Positions 41,290-49,924 of a DNA stretch of 64,000 nt are shown here, piece by piece (positions within the stretch are counted from its first letter, which is position 1; each line of letters opens with the position of its first letter). The notes beneath the pieces were generated by a model. That model saw nothing but the letters and a program-made list of their open reading frames with translations, had not been told where the DNA came from and ran no database searches. Both the position numbers and the translations under genes were made by a program. The DNA comes from Prorocentrum cordatum. Lineage: Eukaryota; Sar; Dinophyceae; Prorocentrales; Prorocentraceae. The stretch is from contig CAUYUJ010020574.1 of assembly GCA_963575745.1 (NCBI GenBank), positions 90,196 through 154,195 on the forward strand, read 5' to 3'.

Positions 41290-41905
41290 TGCCAATCAAT
41301 ACGTATACCCCAATCCCTCGGTACCCACCCTCGTCGTCTTCGATCGTATCCCCTTGGGGGTGTATCTTCCTTGCCTGCCACGTGCAAATAGTGCAGCCCC
41401 TAAAACAAGGGAAGAGAGGACGGGTGGAAGGGGGAGGGAGAAGAATGGAACACGAGAGAAATTAGCAGGAGGGGGGCAAGGAGCAGAAAACAAGAGGTAG
41501 AACCAGACGGGCAGATCGGGTGGGCAGACCCATAGCGGGCAGGTCGGGAAGGCGGGCCAAGGCGACCAGGTCGAGCAGGCGGGTTGCTGAAGCGTGGGTC
41601 CTGCATGTATCACGAAGACGTCTCGAGCGATAGCGCGATTCCCAAGTAAATCGTGAGAAAAGCCAGAGCGAGAGCGTGGTTCCTGAGCGCCGAGGGCGCA
41701 TCGTCTGAAAAAATTGTAAAGTCCCACGCGAGAGCGCGATGCGTACATGAATTGTGAGGACGTCCCGCGCGAGAGCGCGATTTGGGAATACATTGAGAGG
41801 AAATATCAAGCGGGAGCAGTTGTTGTCATTGTAAATCGGGGGCCAGGGGCTCAGTTTGAGCCCCTTGACTTTCCGTTATAAAAAACAGGGTGCGAGTCCC
41901 GGGGG
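41290..41905 (-). repeat. Composite repeat C4, copy 1 (inverted relative to 62960-63740)
   Basis: Modules: CCCTCGTCGTCTTCGATCGT with CCTTGCCTGCCACGTG, a purine-rich stretch, a Gly/Cys-type GGGCAGGTCGGGAAGGCGGG array, GCGAGAGCGCGAT minisatellite units (41610-41800), and GCCCCTTGACTTTCCGTTAT at the end. The reverse complement of the 63-kb copy follows the same order. Confidence 0.7.
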
Positions 41906-41949
41906 AAACACTTCAATTAACAAAAACACAGTGGTCACCGGAGGGGGGG

Positions 41950-42165
41950 GTCAACAACAATTATTCTTCAATAGTCAGGGCTCAACAACAACAGCAGCAA
42001 CTACAACAGTAGCAACAACATCACCACCACCACCACCAACAACAACACCAACACCAACACCAGCACCACCAACAACACCACAGACAACAACAACAAGCAG
42101 AATCCGCGCCGCGGAATTCCACTTCACGCACCCAGGGACAGTGAATGACCGTTCGCCTCCCCCAC
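41950..42165 (+). repeat. Repeat pair D8, copy 2 with (CAA)n/(CAC)n
   Basis: CAACAACAATTATTCTTCAA, expanded CAA/CAC triplets, then TTCACGCACCCAGGGACAGT. Confidence 0.7.
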
Positions 42166-42189
42166 TCTGATGATGAGAAGGGGAAGGAT

Positions 42190-42990
42190 GATGATGAGGA
42201 GGAGGAGGACCCGTGTAAGCCAAAGACTCATCACTGATGTTGGAATAAGCCCCCCTTCCAAGCTTTTCCTTCATACATCTTGCAAGGATTCGTTTCCACT
42301 GAGAGGAGTGCCCCGTTGGGAGACAACCGTTTGAAGATCCTGAAGCGTGCCAAAACACCATTCCTGGAACTTCAAAGGACGCTGCGCCTTTGCGATCCTG
42401 AACCGTACCAGAAAACCATTCCTGGAACTTCAACACTACCAATCACAATGCCGGCTGCGCCCTGATAGTCCTGAATCGCCCCCAAACGTAATTTCTAGTA
42501 CGTTGGCCATGGGAATTCGTAAAGCCCCTGCTAATGCTGCAAACGAATGTGCGTGGCGCTAAGACGAGAGGCACATGTTGAAAAGGATCGCCCTTAATCC
42601 GTGGAGCCATTGCATGTTTTTTATATACAAAAAGACGCGTGTGCGCGGCACGAATGCGAAGCGATCAGTTTGACAACGACCCGCCCTCAATCCTTGAAGC
42701 CCTCGCGTTTTTGCAGACGAGTGTGCGCGGCGCTGAAGCGAGAGCGACAGTTTGAAAACCACCCGCCATACATCTGCGAAACTCGTGCATTTTTGTAGAA
42801 CGAGCGCGCGCTGCGTTAATTCGAGGACTACATGTTGAAAACCGCCCGCCCTCCATCCGTGAAGCTGTTGCAGAAGATTAAGCTTCGGGGTCTAGATGGT
42901 CGGGGCGTGTCGAGCGAAACGCCCGGCCCGCCCTTTCGACCAGCCTCGGGGTGAGACAGGGAGGAGTTGTCTATAAAGAAAAGAAAGGGA
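42190..42990 (+). repeat. Composite satellite element C3, copy 2
   Basis: Head GTGTAAGCCAAAGACTCATC with GATGTTGGAATAAGCC, two GAACC-GTACCAGAAAACCATTC units, about five GTGCGCGGCGCT units, and the tail GCGAAACGCCCGGCCCGCCC ... GGAGTTGTCTATAAAG, followed by (GGA)n. Confidence 0.8.
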
Positions 42991-43600
42991 GGAGGAGGAG
43001 GAGGAGGAGGAGGAGGAGGAGGAGGAGGGGAGAGGAGGAGGAGGAGGAGGAGGAGGAGGAGGGGAAGAGGGGGGAGGGGAGGAGGGAGGAGGAGGAGGAG
43101 GAGGAGGAGGAGGAGGAGGAGAGGCTTCTCGAAGGGCCTCGAAGGCAGAGCCTGCGAGCCCAGGGGCACGGGCGCGAGACGGGCCTCGCTCGGCCAGGTT
43201 CCCCCTGAGAGGGGAAGGGGGGGAGGGAGGGAGGGGCGCGAGGGAGGGGAGGGAGGGATGGATGGGGGAGGCAGGAGGGCGGGAGGAGGGAGGGAGGATG
43301 GAGAGAAGGAGGAAGGACGGAGGAGGGAGGGAGGGAGGGAGGGAGGAGGGAGGGAGAAAGGGAGGGAGGGGGAGGCAGGAATGAGGAGTTTCCTCAGTGT
43401 CCTGCGGGTCGGCGGCAGGAGGGCAGAGAGGGAGGAGGATGGGGGGGGATAAGAAGGGGGGAGGTGGAGGATGAAGTAGGAGGGGGAAGGATAAAGCAGG
43501 AGGGGAGAAGATGAGGATGAAGATGGGGACGGGGGAGGAGGATGATGAGGAGGAGGAAGAGGAGGAGGAGGAGGAGGAGGAGGAGGAGGAGGAGGAATAT
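42985..43600. repeat. (GGA)n and GGGA purine tracts
   Basis: Purine-rich DNA between C3 copies 2 and 3, with one 70-bp mixed island near 43140-43200. Long poly-P, poly-S and poly-E frames are artefacts. Confidence 0.9.
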
Positions 43601-43604
43601 GAGG

Positions 43605-44440
43605 AGGATAACGACCTGTGTAAATCCCAGACGCACCAACGATAATGCAATAAGCCCTCCCTCCCAAATCCTCGTCATCACGCCCTACAGGACATTCGCA
43701 ACATTACGAGAAATGTCTCACTGGAAAGCAGCAGTCGGAAAATCCTCAATCGCGCCTGAACACAGTTCGTGGGACTTCAGCAGTGCGAATACATGTGGCT
43801 GCTGCGCCCTGACAGCCTACATGGTGCCAGAACACCATTGCTGGGACTTCACCATCACGAACCAGCGTGAATGTTGCGTCCTGACAATCCTAACTCATGC
43901 CAGGATGTCGTCCCTGGGACTTCGACCATGCGAACCGTTGGAACAGGTGTAGACATCCCAAACGAATGTACGCGGCGCGAAGCGAGAACCACCGATTGAA
44001 CAAGAACCGCTCTCCATCCTTGAATCTGTTGCAACCGTTCAATACGAATGCGCGCGGCGCTAATGTGAAGCTGTTGCAGGCGTTCGATACGAATGCGCGC
44101 GGCGCTAATGCGAAAACCACACTGTTAAACAGCACCCGCCCCCCATCGGTGAAATTGTTGTAAGCGTTTGAAGCGCATGTGCGCGGAGCGAAAGCGAGAA
44201 CCAGAACTTGAAGACCACCCGCCCTCCATGCGTGAAGCTCTTGCACACTTGTAAAAGGCATGTGGGGCGGCACTAGCCGAGAACCGCATGTTGACACTCA
44301 CCCGCCCTCCATCCGTGAAGCTGCTGCAGACTTCAAGCTCCAAGATAATGTATTGCAGGGAAGTCTCGGGCGAAACGCCCGTCGCACTGCCCATACGTCT
44401 GGGGGTGAGACAGGGCGGAGTTATCTATCAGGGTAAGGAC
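43605..44440 (+). repeat. Composite satellite element C3, copy 3
   Basis: Head GTGTAAATCCCAGACGCACC with GATAATGCAATAAGCCCTCC, three CCTGA..GCCAG..CCATTGCTGGGACTTC units, about five GTGCGCGGCGCTAATG units, and the tail GCGAAACGCCCGTCGC ... GCGGAGTTATCTATC, followed by (GGA)n. Confidence 0.8.
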
Positions 44441-44444
44441 TCGA

Positions 44445-45040
44445 AGAAGAGGAGGAGGTGGAGGAGGAGGAGGAGGAGGGGGAGGCGGGGGAGAAGGGGG
44501 AGGAGGAGGAGGAGGAGGAGGAGGAGGAGGAGGAGGAGAAGGAGGAGGCGGGCGAAAGAAAGAGACTTCTAACGCCAGCATGAATCAGGAATCAGGAGGA
44601 GGAGGACGATGAGGGAAGAGGAGGGAGGAGGAGTGCTGAGTAGGAGAAAGGCGAATCGGGTCAGATCGGCCCTCTCCAACGGATGCGTTCGGATGCCTCA
44701 TCCAGGGAGGGAGGGAGGAGGGAGGGGAAGGAAGAGGGAGGAGTGGTAGGGAGCAACAGGAGGAAAGACGTTGAGAGAGGAAGGGACAGGTTGAGTAAAG
44801 TTTTCATTGGGTTTGACCTGTGTCATGGGTTCTAAGATTTTGCTACTGATTGGGGTAAGGGGGGCCTGTAAAGGCCAGGATCTAGGAAGTCTGCAGCAGG
44901 GCAGAGGGAGGAGCGCAGAAGGAGGGGAACACGGAGAGGAGGAAGGGGCGGAGGGCGAGGAGACCGAGGAGGAGGAGGAGGAGGAGGAGGAGGAGGAGGA
45001 GGAGGAGGAGGAGGAGGATGGTGTGGAGGAGCGCCGTGCC
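44445..45040. repeat. (GGA)n tracts with mixed spacer
   Basis: Purine tracts 44448-44560 and 44930-45040. The spacer between (44690-44920) shows no gene. Confidence 0.85.
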
Positions 45041-45185
45041 ATGAGGGGGATGATGGGGGAAGGCGGGGAGGAGGAGCAGGACGAGGAGGAGGAGGAGGTC
45101 GACCAGGATGATAGCGTAGCCGGTGGTCCTATTCCCATACGCGGTCTCTAGAGCCTGCCCACTGCAACTGCGGCGGTCCCGCGCT

Positions 45186-45352
45186 GCAGACGATGACTAT
45201 GATTGGGACAGGGATACAGATGAGTCTGCACAAGCAGGGGGCCAAGACGAGAAAAGCGAGGACCGGTAGCACGACGAGGAGGCGGAGGGCTACGACAGCG
45301 AGGAGGAGGAAGAGGACGAGGACGAGCGCAACGATCAGATGAAGGACGAATG
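45186..45352 (+). pseudogene. Acidic protein-like segment with internal stop
   Basis: The plus frame from 45189 reads DDDYDWDRDTDESAQAGGQD to a TAG, then HDEEAEGYDSEEEEEDEDER and NDQMKDEW. It is followed by GTGAGTT, a good GT donor. Acidic tracts occur in many nuclear proteins. The internal stop and neighbouring purine repeats make this doubtful. Confidence 0.25.
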
Positions 45353-45418
45353 GTGAGTTATGGAGGAATTGGGAACACGAGGGCGAAGGGGAATGAAGAG
45401 GGACGAAGTAGGGGTGCT

Positions 45419-45467
<49 letters not shown>

Positions 45468-45507
45468 AAGGCGGTCCTCGACGCGCCGCTCCATCTCCTC
45501 GACGGCC
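45468..45507 (-). CDS. Short exon, coiled-coil protein (most 5' recognised)
   Basis: Thirteen codons, AVEEMERRVEDRL, between an acceptor CAGGGCAG and a GTCGTC donor at the edge of a (GTC)n tract. The EMERRVEDR wording matches the larger exons. Very short, so tentative. Confidence 0.4.
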
Positions 45508-45529
45508 CTGCCCTGTTCGCACGGACGTC

Positions 45530-45830
45530 AGCAAAGGGGGAGGTGGGGGGGCGGCCAATAGTCACGGGGAGCTGGGGCAGCCCGGGCGCACGAAGAGGAG
45601 GAGGAGGAGGAGGTGGAGGAGGAGGAGGAGGAGGATAAGGACGAGGGAGGAGGAGTTGGAGGAGAAGGGGGAGGACGAGGGGGAGGACGAGGGGGATGAG
45701 GAGGAGGACGACGAGGGGAGAAGGAGGAGGGAGGAGGGGAGAGGAGGAGAGGAGGAGGAGGAGGAGGAGGGGGAGGACGAGGGGGAGGACGAGGGGGAGA
45801 AGGAAAAAAGCCATTTGGCCTCTTGCGGGC
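45530..45830. repeat. (GGA)n/GGGGGA purine tract upstream of the retrotransposon
   Basis: Purine repeats to about 45815. The 5' end of the retrotransposon must lie to the right of this, but no target-site duplication was identified. Confidence 0.9.
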
Positions 45831-46177
45831 CAGCCGGTCCCGATCGATCCATCGGGGTCGGTCGGCGCCTGCCGCCCGATCGATCGCGGTGGCAGGGCGC
45901 ATCGCGCATCGGCCAGCCCCCGAGGCCGGGCTCACGCGCGCCGCGCGCCATCTTCTGCGGCAGGGGGCCTCCCGTGCTACCCTGTCCCCTGCCGCAGGCC
46001 GCGGCGCTCGCGGCCGCGCTGCGGCCCAGCGGCGGGACGCCGCGACATCGCCGAGGAGGAGGTCCAGAGGGCGCTGCACACCGCCGTGAGCGGCAGCAGA
46101 GAGCCCAGGACAGGCTCCTGCTCCGCCTGCGGGCAGCGGCCGAGCGCCTGGCCGCCCACCACTCTGCCCAGCCAGCG

Positions 46178-46436
46178 ATGGCCCGAGACGGGAAGGGCAG
46201 AGGCAGTGGTGGCCGAGGCGGCAAGGGCCAGGCCCAGGAGGAAGCAGCACCGCCAGCAGCGCCCCCATAGCGCCAGGAGAGGTGGCATGGTGCTGGATGG
46301 CAAGAGCAGCACTGGCATGCGGAGCCAGCAGGCGAGGACCCGCCCTGGCGCAGACCGCCATCACGGCCGCGGCGCTCTGGCCAGGCCAGCCCTCGCCAAT
46401 GGCAGCCGCAGCAGCAGCAGCAGCCCAGCCAGCCCC

Positions 46437-46491
<55 letters not shown>

Positions 46492-47008
46492 CAGGGCGGG
46501 CAAAGGCGGCCAGGCCAGCTCCAGCAAAGCGGACCAGCGGGCCCAAAAAGTCATTGACTCTGTGGCAGCCTGCACGCTGGACGAGGCCACCTCCCACCCA
46601 AAGTGGCAGGCGCCCCCAGCCGACCGCGCAGGCATCCAGAAGTTTCTGAGCAGCGCTGACCAGAGGCTGAGGAAGCTCGGCGACCTGGTCATTGCCAAGC
46701 AGGCCGCGGGCGTCAGCACGAAGGAGCAGTTGATGGAAATCTCGGTCATCAAATATCAGAAGCTGGTCACGAGGAGGCCAAATGACCAGCTACAGGTGCT
46801 CAGCAAAAGGCGCAAGGCCCTCAAACTCGAAGTCATCGCCCTCGAGGCCAAGACGAACGAGCTGCGGGACGACCTCAAGGCCAAGCAGCAGGAGTTGAGG
46901 CAGGTCGAGTCCAACATCGCCGACGTGCGGGCCGTGCTCGCCGACGGCGGCGCGGCGGACGACGAGGGCGACTGGGACGCGGACGGGTTTGGCTTGGCGC
47001 CGAGCTGA
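46178..47008 (+). pseudogene. Retrotransposon ORF1, 5' part (nonsense-interrupted)
   Basis: From ATG 46178 the frame reads MARDGKGRGSGGRGGKGQAQ, a Gly/Arg-rich start typical of nucleic-acid-binding ORF1 proteins. A TAG stop follows at 46268-46270, after which the same frame continues (RQERWHGAGWQEQHWHAEP), through a poly-Gln run encoded by (CAG)n at 46442-46490. Then comes a helical domain (WQAPPADRAGIQKFLSSADQ ... LQVLSKRRKALKLEVIALEA) to TGA at 47006-47008. The clean continuation past the TAG suggests one point mutation. The TGA may be the true end or a second lesion. Confidence 0.65.
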
Positions 47009-49902
47009 GATACCTTCCACAAGGCCGTGGTCGATAGGCGCCTGAACAGCGAAGCACCTGGTGACGGACTTCCAGCTTGGCCAGCGGGAGTGGTGGGGCG
47101 CTCGCCACGCTCAAGAGCCAGCTCGGCAGGCAGCGCATCCAGAGGCTTCGCCGATCAGGTGGCTAAGGCGAATGCGGAGCGGGCCCACCAACAGCAGCGC
47201 CATGCCGAAGCCGAGCAGGAGTTTACTGCCGAGCTGGCGGAAGTCAGGAGGGTCGCCCGCGAGCAGGCACTCCGCCACAACGCCGAGCAGGCGAAGCTCA
47301 GGCTGGCCCTGAAGGAGGAGTCAGAGCAGCTGCAGCGCACCACCGTAGCGGAGAGCGCAGCCCAGCAGCAGCAGCAGCAGCAGCAGCAACACAAGGCTCT
47401 CCGCCACGAGATCAAGAAGCAACAAGCCGAGCAGCTCGAGTTCGCGACGCAGATGGAGGCCAGGTTAATCAGCCATGACGCAGCTTTCAGTCAAGTCAAG
47501 GCTGAGGCCGAGGCGGCGACCCAACGTGCAAATCACCTGCGAGAGCAGCTTGAGCGTGCCCGCGTGGAGCACCGAGCGCAGCCGCAGCCCCAGGACAGGG
47601 TCTACCAAGACCTACTGCGGGCAAGCGCCGAGGCGCAAGAGGCATTGCGACAGGCCCAGCACGAGAGCGCCCAAGCGACAGCTGCAGCTGGCACTCTCAA
47701 GCAGCAGCTCATCAGGCAGGAGCTTGTCATGGAAGAGAAGCTACAGGAGGCCAAGAAGGACCACGCCCTTGAGCTTGAAGCTGCCGCCGAATCAGCCAGG
47801 GCCCAGGCAATTGCCCAGGCCCAAGTGGTTGCCAATGCCAAGGGAAAAGGAGCCCTCCCGCCGGCAGAGGCGGCCAGGCTGCAAGGGATCGTCCAGACAG
47901 CAGCACGGCAGCAGGATCGGCTCAAGCAGACCAAAAGCGAGCTCGAGGCAGCTGAGGCCCGCATGCACGAGCTCCAGCAGTACTCCAAGCTTGAGGCGGG
48001 CGCTGCGCAGCGTGCAGTACAGGTCGCCCACCACGAAGCAGCGGAGCTGAGAAGCGCCAACGAGGAGCGGCAGATCCCGCACGAGGTGCAGGCATTGCAG
48101 TTCGCCCTGCTAAGGACCAGAGCAGAGGAGGAGGAGATTGCGAAGGCCAGCCTGAAGGACAAGGAGGCAATGCGGGCGGAGCTCGAAGGCAGTGCTGAGC
48201 GAATAAGGTCGAGTCTCACCCGCCAAGTCATGATAGAAGAAGCGAATGCACATGATTTGCAGCTGCACACAGAGAGCCTGCGACAGGAACTGAGCAGCTA
48301 CGCGGTGCAACTGAGCGAGCAGAGGTCCAACGCAGCGGTGCAGGAGCAGGCGCTGGAGGAGGAGCTCGCCCAAGCCCTCACCTTCAGGATCGCCAGCATG
48401 GAAGAGGCCTCCGCCATGGAAGACTTTGCCAGCCAGCAGAGGACGGGCAGGGAGGAGGCCATTCACCTCGCGCTGCAAGAAAGCCTCCAGCGCTCCCGCA
48501 CGCTACACACCGAGCTCGACGCCATCGCAAAGAAGGAGAAGCAGGGCGCGTCGGAGACAGAGGAGTTAAAGCTGAGAATGCAGAGCCTGGAAGCCATTGC
48601 AGCCAGTAGGGAACGTGAACGCAAAGCCATGGTCAACCTGTACGCCGAGATGAGGCAATACGGGCAGGAGGGCTGCGACTTCACCAAGAGGGCAGCTCAT
48701 CACCTCGTCCAATGGGGGCCACCTCCCAACGTCCCAAGAGTCCATGGACGACTACCAGGAGGCCGCCAACCTGTACGAGAAAACCAGGAGCAGCCGAGGC
48801 AGCTACCGCCCCAGCGGAGACCCCCGTTGCGGCCACTCTCCCAACTGGTGCAGCCGAGGAGCGCCCAGCCAATAGGGGCCGTAGGCAGGGCAGCTCCTCG
48901 CCTCGGAGGCCAGCATCAACCAGGTCAGCCAGGTCAGCAGCCCGCCAGGCCGACGAAGGCGATGTACCGCCCAGGGAGCGTGACAGGTCCAGGAGCCCCG
49001 ACAGGCCAGACCCGCATGAGGAGGCAGAAAGATACGAGCGTGAACAAGATGATTTGCGCAGACAAGACGCTGAGGAGAAAGCACAATGGGAAGCCGTACA
49101 GATGGAGGAGGAGCTGGAGTCCGTAGTGAGGGACCACGAGGCGGAGGAGATCCAAAGGCGCTACTACGAGGGGGCCCCCTTGACCCAGTTCGGCACTGTG
49201 GGCCCACAGGGCTCCCAAGTGGAGGACGACTGCTCGGAGCACGCGCCGATGATCTACCCCGCCAGCTGGCCGCCCTGGAGCCAGGATCACCCCGCACCCG
49301 AGGAGGGTGAGGAGATGAGGGGAGTCACGCAGCACGAGGCAGACACAGACCTGGCATCCACTTCAAGTGCTAGCTCGGTACCAGCAGAGCAAGGCGACCC
49401 TCCTACTCCGACAGCATCTCAGGTGATCTTCATCCCAGCATCGCCAGCGCCACTCAGCGAGAGGTCACTCACGCCCACAGTTCCATTCGGGCATGATGAG
49501 CAGCGCGGCCAAGGAGGTGGAGAGGGAGCCGACAGCTTCGCACTGACCCCTCCCCCTGCATCCCAGCAGAGCGCGGAGGCGGCAGCAGCCAGCATCGAGA
49601 GGCAGTACGAGGGCATCGACATCCTAACGCGCCAGCACACCTCAGCCGCCGCCGCAGCTGCAGCCCTTGAGGAGGCGTTTGGACCCGCGCCCGCATTTCC
49701 AGGAGAAGACATCAGCCAGGCCCACAAGGGTCAGCGGGTAGACTCTGGAGAGTCAGGCATAGCACGTCTTCGTGGCCGAGTGGCCCGCAGGAGGGACGAG
49801 ACAAGGGGCACAGCACCCCCCTCCCCTCCTGCAACTCCTGGAGCCGAGGAGCAGGCAGCAGCAGCGCCCGCCGAACCCCCCCGAGGGGGGGAGGGGGCCT
49901 AG
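47009..49902 (+). pseudogene. Retrotransposon gag-like coiled-coil region (frameshifted)
   Basis: Frame 2 is open from 47009 to about 48700 and encodes roughly 550 residues of Gln/Glu/Ala coiled coil (VAKANAERAHQQQRHAEAEQ, with a poly-Gln run near 47365). The sensible reading then moves to frame 3 (about 48715-48800, SMDDYQEAANLYEKTRSS) and to frame 1 (about 48800-49902, an acidic, Arg/Ser and Pro-rich tail ending in TAG at 49900). Both changes lie near homopolymer runs (GGGGG at 48714; CCCC-GGAG-CCCCC near 48812). Either the copy is frameshifted or the assembly has indels. Function by analogy: RNA binding and particle formation. Confidence 0.55.
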
Positions 49903-49924
49903 CAGCGCCGCCAGGCATCAGGTC

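Larger units (their letters stand above)
1855..45507 (-). other. Span of inferred multi-exon giant coiled-coil gene(s)
   Basis: At least a dozen minus-strand segments separated by repeat-filled DNA all encode Leu/Glu/Arg/Ala helices with recurring wording (LERR, EAPDA, RLDE). Each begins after AG, and none has a counterpart on the plus strand. The two large exons (30297-31260, 27341-28366) join in frame across a GA-AG intron. Whether all belong to one gene or to neighbouring paralogues cannot be settled from sequence alone. The start and stop codons of the gene were not found. Confidence 0.5.
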
